From assembly GCA_004297165.1 (NCBI GenBank), contig SCUJ01000006.1, positions 1,116,464 through 1,180,463 of the forward strand: a stretch of DNA of 64,000 bases, given 5' to 3'. Position 1 is the stretch's first letter, and every line of letters starts with the position of its first letter. Shown one piece after another: positions 27,128 to 36,397 of this stretch. The position numbers were made by a program, and so were the translations under genes. The notes beneath the pieces are model-generated. The model was not told the origin of the DNA. It saw nothing but the letters and a program-made list of their open reading frames with translations, and searched no databases. Source of the stretch: Gammaproteobacteria bacterium. Lineage in GTDB: Bacteria; Pseudomonadota; Gammaproteobacteria; Eutrophobiales; Eutrophobiaceae.

Positions 27128-28486
27128 TCAAGCGAACAAGGCCAGCAACAACTGATCGAGATCATCCACGGGCTTTTGCTTGACCAGACGGGTACAAGCC
27201 CGGTGCAGGGCCTTTTGTTGGGAGTTTTCAAGGTTGGCCACCTGTTGCTGGAAATCGCTGGCGCTTAATTTCAGCGTTTGCCGGTCGGCATGATTGAGTT
27301 GACTGATCTGCCGGTACAGGTAGAGAAACCGGCCAATCACCACATAGGGAAAATTCCGGTGACGCACAGGACCATAGCAGGCTTGATAACCTCCCATCGG
27401 GAGTCCCAGCAACCTCCGATTGGCCAGTTTGTCTGAGCCCAGCCAGGCCCCGGTCAAACCAAACAGCCCTCCGCAAAGGGCGCCCAGCATGAAGGTATGG
27501 CCGGCCACGGCAAGGTCCACCCCGGCGCCGGCAACGGCACCGGTCAGGGCCGCCGCGGAAAGCAGTTGTTTTTTATTCAGGCCCCAGGCGTACCATTTAT
27601 CGCAATCGAAGAGGTCCGGAGGCAATTTCAGGTCTTCCATTTTGATCGGGGTCTGATAGTGGGCAAAGTTGGCCAGCAGTTCTTTCACTGCCTGCTCCTC
27701 CCGCATCCTGATCCAGTGTCGATATTGCAACTGTAAGGCCGGCTCTACAGTCCTGGCCTGGGTTTCATCGATTACCTTCTGGCAGAACTGGTAATTGCAT
27801 AAATCGTCCACCAGGCGCGCCAGGATCAACGCGCTGTTCTTGCGTTGTTGCTCTCGCTGGAGGGCAAGATCGGCAATTGCCTGCCGGAGGCCGTCGCCCC
27901 ATTCCGGGTTCAGGTGGGAAAAGGTTTCCAGCAACGCGGATTGTTCTTCAATCCTGGCCCGGTATGGATTAAAGACCCGTACGGTTTTGAAAAACTGTCC
28001 CAGGGCATTGGTCCAATCGTTTATATGCGACTCGTTTTCGATGGGATTAATGAGCGCCATGCTGGGTTGTCCGGTCCAGCGCAGGATCTCCATTTCCAAT
28101 TCATACTCCGTGCCATAGGGGCGGGATCCATCCACCACGTACAAGATCGCCGCACCTTCGACGATGGGGGTAAGCAAATCGACTTCTTCCGGGAATTCTT
28201 GCCGACAACCAGCATCGGCAACAAATTCGGCAACCGCCTGCCTGCGTCGGCTGGCGCTGTCCGCATGTTGCTGTAACCACCGCAATACCTTGCCTGGACG
28301 CTGGAATCCCGGGGTATCGATCAGTTGAAATCCGGAATGCCGCGTCTTCACTTGATAGCGGGTGGATCGGGTCGTGGTGCCGCTTTGGCTGGAGATTGCC
28401 ACCGAATCGTCATGGGCCAGCGTCGAGACGATGGACGATTTACCCTTGTTGGGGTGCCCCACAACGGCGAAAGTGGCGATCGGCAT
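27128..28486 (-). CDS. GTPase (YeeP/YfjP-like, DUF3482 type)
   Basis: 452 residues. The N-terminal G domain has a P-loop VVGHPNKGKSSIVSTLAHDD (about 8-27), a TTTRSTRYQ switch, and DTPGFQRPGK (G3). G4 is not a canonical NKxD. The C-terminal region has hydrophobic stretches (LLSAAALTGAVAGAGVDLAVAGHTFMLGALCGGLFGLTGAWLGSD), suggesting membrane association. Translated four bases after the DUF2868 gene stop, with which it is usually paired. Function unknown. Confidence 0.8.
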   Translation of the reverse strand: MPIATFAVVGHPNKGKSSIVSTLAHDDSVAISSQSGTTTRSTRYQVKTRHSGFQLIDTPGFQRPGKVLRWLQQHADSASRRRQAVAEFVADAGCRQEFPEEVDLLTPIVEGAAILYVVDGSRPYGTEYELEMEILRWTGQPSMALINPIENESHINDWTNALGQFFKTVRVFNPYRARIEEQSALLETFSHLNPEWGDGLRQAIADLALQREQQRKNSALILARLVDDLCNYQFCQKVIDETQARTVEPALQLQYRHWIRMREEQAVKELLANFAHYQTPIKMEDLKLPPDLFDCDKWYAWGLNKKQLLSAAALTGAVAGAGVDLAVAGHTFMLGALCGGLFGLTGAWLGSDKLANRRLLGLPMGGYQACYGPVRHRNFPYVVIGRFLYLYRQISQLNHADRQTLKLSASDFQQQVANLENSQQKALHRACTRLVKQKPVDDLDQLLLALFA

Positions 28487-28489
28487 GTC

Positions 28490-29611
28490 CTATACCGTAC
28501 GCCGCAGCGATGCCGGTTGATAAAGCTGCCAGTTGGGCATCCGGTTGACGAAGCGTTGCCATTCTTCCAGATGCTGTTGCTGTGGCGGACAGAGCCGCCG
28601 GTCCTGCCAATCCAGCGGCAACAGGTAGCCCCTTGACTTGCGCATGTAATCGGCGAGATCCCCCATCGGCGGTTCCCATGCCTTGACAATAACGAGTTGT
28701 TCACCGGGCCAACGCTCCGCTTCCTGCTGCGCTGCCTCGCTGGCGAGCGGTCCGGCGTGTAACTGTCGATTGCCCGCGAATGAAAATTCAACCCGATGCT
28801 GTAACAGATCTTCGTCCACACCGGCCCAGTTCGTAACCATGATATCTCCCGGCAACTGATCGGTAATCGGCGCCAGTTCCATGGGCGTGGATCTGAGCCC
28901 GGCATGTTCTTCACTGGAATTTCCCAATTGCTTTTCGATGTCCTTCCGATCCTGTCGCACCAGCCAGATGCGGGCGATGACGAGCAGAACGCCACGCAGC
29001 AGCAGGCCATAAAATAGTTGCGTGGCGAAAACAAACGGCCACCATCGGGAAAATACACTGACATCCCCAGTCACTGTCTGCAACCTGGAATCCTGCGTGG
29101 CCTGCAGCAACGCCAGATCGGGTTGAGCCTCAGGCCAGAACCACCAGGGAATTGCCACGTATTCCAAAATGGGCTGCAACGATTCGGCGGTCAGCAGGGT
29201 GCTGCGCCAGATAAAATTCATATCCGTGCCCAGCAACAACAGGAAAAAGATCAACAGGCTGGTACTGGAAAAGGCCAGCGCCGCGGCCTGACTTTGCAGG
29301 AACAACCAGTGCTTATCGAGTTTTTGCAGGCGTAGCTTGTGATAGAAGTACAGGTATTGCCGCGGCCAGAGGGGGATGGTGATTGCCAGGCGGGCCAGGT
29401 TTAATCCTTTCCCGAAGATTAACGAAGCCAGGGAGATCGCCACGCTTGCCGTTGGAATCACGATGTAGATCAGCAGCAGGGACAACACATTAACCTGCCC
29501 TTGTTCGTTACCCCCCAGCAAATTCCAACTCAACATCAAGCCCAAAAGACCGCCAACACTGACGATGGGCCAGTTGATCCGTGTTGTCTGGGTAATATTA
29601 CTGGCCGTCAT
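28490..29611 (-). CDS. DUF2868 family membrane protein
   Basis: 373 residues with three or four membrane segments (LNWPIVSVGGLLGLMLSWNLL-type N-terminus; VNVLSLLLIYIVIPTASVAISLASLIFGKG; AAALAFSSTSLLIFFLLLLGTD; WWPFVFATQLFYGLLLRGVLLVIARIW) and a soluble C-terminal part. This is the DUF2868 pattern, whose genes commonly sit next to a DUF3482 GTPase as here. The pair is probably a membrane-bound GTPase module; no biochemical function is established to my knowledge. Confidence 0.75.
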   Translation of the reverse strand: MTASNITQTTRINWPIVSVGGLLGLMLSWNLLGGNEQGQVNVLSLLLIYIVIPTASVAISLASLIFGKGLNLARLAITIPLWPRQYLYFYHKLRLQKLDKHWLFLQSQAAALAFSSTSLLIFFLLLLGTDMNFIWRSTLLTAESLQPILEYVAIPWWFWPEAQPDLALLQATQDSRLQTVTGDVSVFSRWWPFVFATQLFYGLLLRGVLLVIARIWLVRQDRKDIEKQLGNSSEEHAGLRSTPMELAPITDQLPGDIMVTNWAGVDEDLLQHRVEFSFAGNRQLHAGPLASEAAQQEAERWPGEQLVIVKAWEPPMGDLADYMRKSRGYLLPLDWQDRRLCPPQQQHLEEWQRFVNRMPNWQLYQPASLRRTV

Positions 29612-29653
29612 GGATCAACATAAGAGTCGGCGCCGTCACACTTGGATAATCAG

Positions 29654-30547
29654 TCAGGTAATTAACGGTTCGATGGTCTTGCGTGCCTGCATGGCCACAA
29701 TGTGCGGATCGGTGGCCTGCACCTTCGGATTGAACAACTCGAGCGACGCCGGACCGCGGTAACCCTTGCGCTTCAAAACTTCAACGATACGGCGCAGCGG
29801 AGCGATGCCCTCGCCGGGGAACACGCGGCTTTGCTGGCCGAACGTTTCCAGTGGCGGTTCACCTGGAACGTCCTCGAAATGCAGATGATGCAATTCACCG
29901 TCCCGCAGCAGATCGAGATCCTCGAACTTGCTCATGCCGCTCCAGAAATGAAAGGTATCCAGCATGACCTTGAGGTTTGGATGATCGGCCTTGCGCACGA
30001 CCATCAATGCCGTGCGTAAATTATTAATAAGAGTCGAAAGTCGCGTGTGTTCGACCATCAAGGCGACCTTGTGCGGTTGGGCGATATCGGCCGCCTCGCG
30101 CAGATTGGCGATGACCTGCTCGTAATCCTCCCTCGTATGCGGTTCGCTGGCCGCGGACGGAATCACCATGCGATCCGCGCCGATCGCCTCGGCCAGTTCC
30201 ACCTTCCATTTCAGGTCTTCGACGGCTGCGGCGCGCCTCGGTCCGCTCTCTTCCAGAAATAATTGATTGCTGCAGGAGACTGCCTTGAGGCCGAGGTCGT
30301 CGAGCAATTGTCGGGCCATGCGCGATTCCTTCCCCGCAAATTCGCGGACCTTACCGAGATCCGGCTCGACCGCGCGGACCCCGGCGCGGGCATAGCCCTC
30401 CATGGCGGTGCGGAAATCAAAGGTAATGGAGGTGATCTCGTGCATACAAACGAACATACCATCGTCCTCGTCGGCCAATACTGCCAAAGGGTTGGACACC
30501 AGCGGCAGTGACGCCAGCGCCATGAATTCCCTGCGGTTCAAAGGCAT
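29654..30547 (-). CDS. exported sugar-phosphate isomerase/epimerase-like TIM-barrel protein
   Basis: 297 residues. N-terminal LNRREFMALASLPLVSNPLAVLA is a Tat-like signal (RRxFM). The barrel carries the family metal site: IVPSAASE-type strand (MVIPSAASEPH), ALMVEHTRLSTL (Glu/His), KVMLDTFHFW, ELHHLHFEDVPGE and the final GYRGPASLELFNP (Glu). Related to the protein at 995 but clearly not identical. It sits directly downstream of the exported PQQ dehydrogenase on the same strand, so it may act on the same periplasmic compound. Confidence 0.82.
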   Translation of the reverse strand: MPLNRREFMALASLPLVSNPLAVLADEDDGMFVCMHEITSITFDFRTAMEGYARAGVRAVEPDLGKVREFAGKESRMARQLLDDLGLKAVSCSNQLFLEESGPRRAAAVEDLKWKVELAEAIGADRMVIPSAASEPHTREDYEQVIANLREAADIAQPHKVALMVEHTRLSTLINNLRTALMVVRKADHPNLKVMLDTFHFWSGMSKFEDLDLLRDGELHHLHFEDVPGEPPLETFGQQSRVFPGEGIAPLRRIVEVLKRKGYRGPASLELFNPKVQATDPHIVAMQARKTIEPLIT

Positions 30548-30567
30548 ATCTTACCTGCTAAAGGAAT

Positions 30568-32676
30568 TCATTTTTTGTTTCCCTCACCCTGACCCTCTCC
30601 CGGGGGGAGAGGGAAGTTGGTTAGTGACTCCAGCACATACGAACTGACATCCATGATCTGCTGACCGGTGAGGGCATTACCGAAGGCCGGCATGGCGTTC
30701 TTGCCGCTGGTGACAGCGCGCCGCAGGGTGGCGAGATCGGCGCCCTTGTTCAGCGGCGCGCCGCCGCCGTGACCGCCCTGCCCGTCCGCGCCGTGACAGG
30801 GCTGGCAGGTCTGTTGAAAGATCCGCTCGCCCTGCGCAAGATCCGCCGCCCCGACTCGTTGCAGCGCGGGCAGATCCAAACCGGCCAGCGGCGTGTCGGC
30901 CGGCGCCGCCTGATCGATCGCGCCTTTCAAACCGAACAACCACACGCTGTCGCCGTGCGCGGAATTGATCAGGACATTGCCCGCGGAGAGGGCGACGACG
31001 TATTGTTCACCCTTATATTCGAACACGCTGGCCGGCGCGTTCAGGCCGGCGCCGGTCTGGAATTCCCATAACGGCATGCCGTTATCGGTGTTAAGGGCCA
31101 GCAACCGGCCATCGTTGCGGCCGACGAACAACACGCCCCCGGCGGTGGTTACGGACCCGGAATAACAATGATCTCTCCAGCGATTGCGCCAGACGAGTTT
31201 ATTCGTTGTCATGTCCACCGCCGCAAAGATGCCCATGCGCGGCAGATCGGCGAAACCCGTCGCGCCGCCGGTGTAATTGACGCCGTCCGGCGGGATTTCG
31301 AAATCCCGGTCGCCGCCGATATATTTCCCCGGAATATCCGAGGCGCAGACGTATAGCACCTGTTTGACCGGGTCGTAGGAACTGGGCGGCCAGTTGGCGC
31401 CGCCGTATAAACTCGGATTGACGATGACGCCCTGCGGACCATAAAAAGGCGTGAATATCCGGCCCTCGTTAATGAGCTCGAAGCCCAGCGGCGGGATATC
31501 CACCGAATGCGGGACGATGGGATCGCCGATCGGATAAGGTTGCGTCGCCGCCGTCGCCTGGCGCAGTTCCTGCGGTACGCGGCGCTCCTTGATGCCGAGC
31601 AAAGGTTTACCGTTGGTCCGATCGAGGATATAGGCCCACCCGGTCTTGCCGACCTCGACGATCGCCTTGCGCAGCTTGCGGCCGATTTTTACGTCGAACA
31701 GGATCACCGGGTTGCTGGAGTCATAATCCCAGATGTCATGATGTACCTGCTGGTAGTGCCACCGGTATTGCCCGGTTTTCGCGTCGATGGCGACGATGGA
31801 TGACGAGTAGAGGTTGTCGCCGGGACGGACCGATCCGTTGTAATCGGGACCGGGATTGGCGGTGGAGAAATATACCAGGCCAAGTTCCGGATCGACAGCC
31901 GGCGTCTGCCAGACCGTCGCCCCGCCGTTATTCCAGACCTCATTTTCCTGCGACCAGGTTTCATGTCCGGGCTCGCCCGGTCCGGGGATGGTGTAAAACG
32001 TCCACAGCAGGGAACCGTCGTCCGCGTCGTAGGCCTGCACCTGGCCGCGGATGCCGTACTCCGCGCCGGCGAATCCTGTAATCACCATGCCGTCGTAATA
32101 CAAAGGCGCGCTGGTGATGGTGTATCCCTCCTGCCAGCGTTCGGTTTGCGTGATCCAGACCGGTTTGCCGGTGCGCTGATCCAAGGCTACCAGTTTTGCA
32201 TCGAGCTGGCCGATGAAGACCTTGCCGTCACCGAGCGCCACGCCGCGGTTGGTCCAGCCGCAACAGACCGTGGTCAGGTTCGGATCGAGGTTGGCTCGGT
32301 AGTCCCAGAGGATCGCGCCGGTCTCGACGCTGAGGGCAAAGACATCATCGGCGCCGGTGCTGATATAGATCACGCCGTCATGCACCAGCGGCTGCGCCTC
32401 GCCGGAGTATTTCGTTTCCAGGCCCGAACCGTTCAGATGCGTCCGCCAGACGCCCTTCAGTTGTCCGACGTTATCGCGATTGATTGCGGTCAGGGGCGAG
32501 TAGCGTTGATTGTAGAGATTACCGCCGTTGGTCGGCCAGTCGCCGGTCGGCAGGGCGAGCAGTTGTTGCGCGGTGAAAGCGGGCGCCGGTTTGATGGCTG
32601 CTGGCTGCTGCGCTGGACACAGGGCCGGGAGGCAGTTGCAGAGAATGATGGATAATAATTGCAGGGTGCGCTTCAT
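30568..32676 (-). CDS. PQQ-dependent dehydrogenase with C-terminal cytochrome c domain (quinohaemoprotein alcohol dehydrogenase-like)
   Basis: 702 residues. A signal peptide (MKRTLQLLSIILCNCLPALCPAQ) leads to an eight-bladed PQQ propeller; CCGWTNRG is the vicinal-Cys disulfide motif, HHDIWDYDSSNP holds the catalytic Asp and STANPGPDYNGS the Ca-site residues. The C-terminal cytochrome has CQPCHGADGQGG haem binding and an AMPAFGNAL Met ligand. It oxidises alcohols or polyols in the periplasm, passing electrons through its own haem. The last codons (FPLPPGEGQGEGNKK) are encoded by a palindromic repeat. Confidence 0.9.
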   Translation of the reverse strand: MKRTLQLLSIILCNCLPALCPAQQPAAIKPAPAFTAQQLLALPTGDWPTNGGNLYNQRYSPLTAINRDNVGQLKGVWRTHLNGSGLETKYSGEAQPLVHDGVIYISTGADDVFALSVETGAILWDYRANLDPNLTTVCCGWTNRGVALGDGKVFIGQLDAKLVALDQRTGKPVWITQTERWQEGYTITSAPLYYDGMVITGFAGAEYGIRGQVQAYDADDGSLLWTFYTIPGPGEPGHETWSQENEVWNNGGATVWQTPAVDPELGLVYFSTANPGPDYNGSVRPGDNLYSSSIVAIDAKTGQYRWHYQQVHHDIWDYDSSNPVILFDVKIGRKLRKAIVEVGKTGWAYILDRTNGKPLLGIKERRVPQELRQATAATQPYPIGDPIVPHSVDIPPLGFELINEGRIFTPFYGPQGVIVNPSLYGGANWPPSSYDPVKQVLYVCASDIPGKYIGGDRDFEIPPDGVNYTGGATGFADLPRMGIFAAVDMTTNKLVWRNRWRDHCYSGSVTTAGGVLFVGRNDGRLLALNTDNGMPLWEFQTGAGLNAPASVFEYKGEQYVVALSAGNVLINSAHGDSVWLFGLKGAIDQAAPADTPLAGLDLPALQRVGAADLAQGERIFQQTCQPCHGADGQGGHGGGAPLNKGADLATLRRAVTSGKNAMPAFGNALTGQQIMDVSSYVLESLTNFPLPPGEGQGEGNKK
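30593..30613. repeat. palindromic repeat at the 3' end of the PQQ dehydrogenase gene
   Basis: CCCTCTCCC (30593-30601) and GGGAGAGGG (30605-30613) are 9-base inverted arms around three Gs, within a CCCTCACCCTGACC context that is a familiar intergenic palindromic unit of many proteobacteria. It lies inside the open reading frame here and encodes the LPPGEGQGEG tail. Confidence 0.6.
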
Positions 32677-32768
32677 TCCGATTCATCCTAAACCACCCTC
32701 GCCCGCATGGCGAGAGGTTCGATGAAACCTTATCTGAGGCGGTGGCGTTTAGATGGCCAATTCCCCCA

Positions 32769-33626
32769 CTAAAACGCACTCCTCACCACGCCGCCATCCA
32801 CCCTTACCGCCGCCCCCGTGGTGGCCGAGGCCAGCGGGCTGCACAGGTACACCACCATGCTGGCAACTTCATCCACTTCCGCAAAACGCTTGATCAGGGA
32901 ACTGGGACGGGCATTTTCGATAAACTCCTTCTCCATCTGTTCGACGGAACCGCCCTGTTTTTCGATATTCTCCTTCATACGGTCAAAGAACGTGGTTTTG
33001 GTCGGGCCAGGCAGCACGGCATTCACCGTGATCCCGGTCCCGGCCACGGATTCCGCTATCCCGCGGGCCACCGCCAATTGCGCGGTCTTGGTCATGCCGT
33101 AATGGACCATCTCCTTCGGGATCTGTACGGCGCTTTCACTGGAGATAAAGATTATCCGGCCCCAGTTCTTTTGCTTCATGGCCGGCAGGTAGGCGCGCGA
33201 CAGGCGCACCCCGCTCATCACGTTCAGATCGAACAGGTAATACCAGTCCTTATCCGGGATCTCTTCAAAATCATGCAAGGTGGCCGTGCCGACATTATTA
33301 ACCAGGATCTCAACCCCGGGATGCGCCTTGACCAGCCGCTCGATGTCCTCCGTTTTGGACATGTCCCCGGCGAAGCCAATGGCGGTCTTGCCGGTTTGTT
33401 CCTTGAGTTCCTTGATTGCGGTATCGACACTCTCCTGACTGCGCCCATTGATAATCACGGTCGCGCCTTCCGACAGCAAGCCGCGGGCGATACCGTAACC
33501 AATCCCGCCTGTACTGCCGGTTACCAGCGCCAGTTTGCCGTCCAGTTGCAGATCCATCGCGCTCGCGTAGGGTGTAAGGATCAACAGCATGGTCATGATG
33601 CCCAGTGTGCGGATTATGTTTTTCAT
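32769..33626 (-). CDS. exported short-chain dehydrogenase/reductase
   Basis: ATG 33626 has GAGGAG about five bases upstream; the GTG at 33632 is closer to it. The 285-residue product begins with a signal-like MKNIIRTLGIMTMLLILTPYASA, then the classical SDR fold: TGSTGGIGYGIARG, NNVGTATL, catalytic Ser in IFISSESAVQI, Tyr/Lys in HYGMTKTAQLA, and C-terminal TGAAVRVDGGVVRS. SDRs use NAD(P)(H), and a signal peptide is unusual. It lies beyond the PQQ dehydrogenase on the same strand. Confidence 0.82.
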   Translation of the reverse strand: MKNIIRTLGIMTMLLILTPYASAMDLQLDGKLALVTGSTGGIGYGIARGLLSEGATVIINGRSQESVDTAIKELKEQTGKTAIGFAGDMSKTEDIERLVKAHPGVEILVNNVGTATLHDFEEIPDKDWYYLFDLNVMSGVRLSRAYLPAMKQKNWGRIIFISSESAVQIPKEMVHYGMTKTAQLAVARGIAESVAGTGITVNAVLPGPTKTTFFDRMKENIEKQGGSVEQMEKEFIENARPSSLIKRFAEVDEVASMVVYLCSPLASATTGAAVRVDGGVVRSAF

Positions 33627-33638
33627 ATTCACTCCTCA

Positions 33639-34322
33639 TCATCTTTCCAAATCTTCCTTCTCACCAACAACCCAGGCCAAATACAACTCCTTTCCACTGA
33701 CCTGTCCTACATGATGCACGGTGTTCAATTCCGCTTCAATGCCATATAAAGCCGTGAAGGCTGCGAAGTCATCAAACCACTTGTGCCTCTGGCTGAACGA
33801 ATGCACCAGCATCAAGGCGTGGGGCGCACAAAATCTTTCGGCCTCAATCAAAGCCGACGCCGTGCGATGTAGTAGCTGATAACGAATATGGTTAATATCC
33901 TTGTCGGCAATATTCAGTAACTTGCTGAGGTATTCAAGCCGTTCCACTACGCCAAGCGAGGTATCCGCGCGTTTTTTTCTGACCCTGGGGCCGAGCTCTT
34001 CATTCACTTTACCTTCAACAGCAATTGAAATCAGTTCATTGCCGGATTTCGCCAACACGAAAATATCGTTCTGGGATTCCGTCCTGCCACCGGGGAGAGG
34101 TACTTTATGCTCGGGTATACCGATGAGAAATTCGATCGATTTAAATACAGGAAATGAACTTTTCATAAAGACCTTCTTGACACTCGCCGGGAAACCTTGC
34201 GCTTCCTCCCAACAATAAGCCAGTGTCCTGGCCGAATAGCCTTTCTTCCAATGCTTTTCCGGCTCAGCCAGTTGCTTGCGCCAGGATTCAACACCATCTG
34301 CAGGGATATAAAACCTTGCCAT
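33639..34322 (-). CDS. unknown protein with a possible PD-(D/E)XK nuclease core, coupled to the helicase
   Basis: 227 residues. No clear family, but QNDIFVLAKSG followed by SIAVEGKVNEEL has the D...ExK spacing (D86, E103, K105) of a PD-(D/E)XK nuclease core on beta-strands. Its ATG overlaps the helicase stop codon by one base (TAATG), so translation is coupled. The N-terminus (MARFYIPADGVESWRKQL) and the WVVGEKEDLER end show no known domain. I infer a two-gene helicase/nuclease system; the nuclease assignment is tentative. Confidence 0.55.
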   Translation of the reverse strand: MARFYIPADGVESWRKQLAEPEKHWKKGYSARTLAYCWEEAQGFPASVKKVFMKSSFPVFKSIEFLIGIPEHKVPLPGGRTESQNDIFVLAKSGNELISIAVEGKVNEELGPRVRKKRADTSLGVVERLEYLSKLLNIADKDINHIRYQLLHRTASALIEAERFCAPHALMLVHSFSQRHKWFDDFAAFTALYGIEAELNTVHHVGQVSGKELYLAWVVGEKEDLER

Positions 34323-36397
34323 TATGCCACCTGCATATCATCCAGAAACTCCGACGCCGGTCCCGCGCTGCTGACCAGCAAATGATCCCTGGCGCGGGTA
34401 CAGGCTACATAGAGCAAATGGCGCTCTGTGTTGTAAACCTCTTCGAGGTCCGAGTCATCGGTCACCGATTCAATACGGGATTGCAGGGGTATCACCTCAT
34501 CATCGCAGGCCATCACGGCCACGGCGCGGAACTCCAGGCCCTTGGCCAAGTGCATGGTACTGATGGAGACGTGGCCGCTGGCTGTTTCCACCCGGTCATC
34601 GAGGATCTTATAAGGGAGACCGGCCGCAGCAACGGCTGCCTTGGCTCGCCCAAGCTGTGCCTCCGAGCGAACGAACACCCCGATTTCGTGCGGGAGTAAT
34701 CCTTCTGCTTTCCGTTCCGAAAGCCAGGCACTTACTGCTTGCGTCTCTTCGACCTCGCCATCCATAACCCTGATTGTCGGCACAGGACCGTTGAATACCG
34801 ACACCGTCCCGCCCCGCACCTCGATGTTGCCATCCACATCGGCCACTTCCAGCCCCAGCAAGCGATCGGCCTGTTTCCTGATCTGATGCGAGGTGCGATA
34901 GTTGACCTTCAAGGTATGAGCCCGCCCCCGAATCTCGACCCCCAGCGCCTTCCAGGAGAAAGGCTGCTGAAAGATGCGCTGGCCCAGATCGCCGGTGAAA
35001 AACAAACCGTTGGGCTGTTGCCCTCCCAGGGCAGCCAGGAACTTCAATTGCGGGACACGGACGTCCTGTGCCTCGTCCACGACCACGAACTCGAATGGCG
35101 GATGCTTGCGGCCAGAGACATGCGCCGCCAATTGGCTGTACATTTCCGGGAGGGTGAGCAGTCCGCGTTTTCTCAACTCAGTACGAACGCGCTCGAAGAT
35201 CGCCCAGAGCGATTTCCGCTGCGGCTCAGGCAGTCGCGTCTTCCGGCCCAGGCGGACCACGTCGCGATAGGCCTCCCAGGATCCCAATTGCCAGGCGTCC
35301 ACCACCTGTTCCCATTCGGTCAGCAGAAACTGGAGGCTGAATTTCAGCCCGCCTGTCTCGCGAGCGGCCTCGGCCAACCACTGCCGCACGGTATTGCGTT
35401 CAGCCATGCGCGCCGCACCGAATTGCGCTTCGTACAAGCGCAGGGCAATATCATCGATCGCATGGACATCCAGCCGTTCACCGAGACGCGGCTCGTTGCC
35501 GATCAAGCGCCGGATCCGGGTCCGCAGCGCATTCGCCAACGTGCCGGAGAAGGTCGTGAGCAATACCCTGGCGTCCGGGTGCTTGCGGGCGAGAAATACA
35601 GCGCGGTGCAGCGCGACGATGGTCTTGCCCGTCCCCGCCGATCCGGAGATCCGCGCCGGCCCGTTGTAGTCCTGCTCGACGTGACCGCGTTGCGCCGGGT
35701 GCAGAAAGACCATCCATTTCTCCCAGGGATATTCCAGGGCGCGCTCCAGTTCCTCCGGCGTGTTTATCATACGGAACCGGCGCTGTGCATCGGGATGCTC
35801 GAAGGAACCGGCGCCGGCCGCCACGGGCGCGGCAGCGCGCGGAGTGCCGCCTACAGCCAGTTCCAATAATGTCTCGGCTGCCTCGGACGGGAGATGATCG
35901 GCGAGCTCCAGCAGGGTGTCTTCGTCCGCGCCGCGAACGTCGTTCAGCCATTCCACCGGCACGCCAAAACCCAGCAATGTTTCCTCCGCGACTCCCGCGA
36001 ATAGTGCCGGCCTGGCCGCCGCCGGGCGCTCGGCCTCGACATACTTCGGCACGCTGATTTCCTGCACCGTCTCGCGGACCTCCACGAACTGCGCCGCCCC
36101 GGTCCGGGGATGTGTCTCCAGCTTTCTTCGCTCCGCCCAGTGGTAGGCCTTGTCGTGGTGATCCACGTAGCACAACATCAGACTGTCGCCGGCTTTATGC
36201 ACGATGATGCGCAGATCGCTGCTCACGCGCACCGACCAGAAATTTTTATCCTTGGCTTTATCGAGTTTGTGGAACTTCAGGCCCGGACCGGCCGGGTTCA
36301 GTTGCAGATCGAAGGCCGTGGTCTTGGCAGCCTTCTGCTCATCGCCCGCGAGTCGGGCGAGGCTGTCGGTGAAGGTATCGGAGATGAGAAATTGCAT
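34322..36397 (-). CDS. RelE/ParE-fold domain fused to UvrD/Rep-like superfamily 1 helicase
   Basis: 691 residues. Residues about 1-95 resemble RelE-family toxins (FTDSLARL..., KDKNFWSVRVSSDLRIIVHKAGDSLMLCYVDHHDKAYHWAERR). After a linker of about 130 residues comes the helicase: Walker A GSAGTGKT (252-259), VVVDEAQDVRVPQLKFLAAL, GDLGQRIFQQPFSWKAL, KVNYRTSHQIRKQADRLL, STMHLAKGLEFRAVAV and LLYVACTRARDHLL. It lies in a defence island and is coupled to the gene at 33639. Degraded copies of its N-terminal domain occur at 38870-39100 and 39575-39652. A defence role is an inference. Confidence 0.85.
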   Translation of the reverse strand: MQFLISDTFTDSLARLAGDEQKAAKTTAFDLQLNPAGPGLKFHKLDKAKDKNFWSVRVSSDLRIIVHKAGDSLMLCYVDHHDKAYHWAERRKLETHPRTGAAQFVEVRETVQEISVPKYVEAERPAAARPALFAGVAEETLLGFGVPVEWLNDVRGADEDTLLELADHLPSEAAETLLELAVGGTPRAAAPVAAGAGSFEHPDAQRRFRMINTPEELERALEYPWEKWMVFLHPAQRGHVEQDYNGPARISGSAGTGKTIVALHRAVFLARKHPDARVLLTTFSGTLANALRTRIRRLIGNEPRLGERLDVHAIDDIALRLYEAQFGAARMAERNTVRQWLAEAARETGGLKFSLQFLLTEWEQVVDAWQLGSWEAYRDVVRLGRKTRLPEPQRKSLWAIFERVRTELRKRGLLTLPEMYSQLAAHVSGRKHPPFEFVVVDEAQDVRVPQLKFLAALGGQQPNGLFFTGDLGQRIFQQPFSWKALGVEIRGRAHTLKVNYRTSHQIRKQADRLLGLEVADVDGNIEVRGGTVSVFNGPVPTIRVMDGEVEETQAVSAWLSERKAEGLLPHEIGVFVRSEAQLGRAKAAVAAAGLPYKILDDRVETASGHVSISTMHLAKGLEFRAVAVMACDDEVIPLQSRIESVTDDSDLEEVYNTERHLLYVACTRARDHLLVSSAGPASEFLDDMQVA

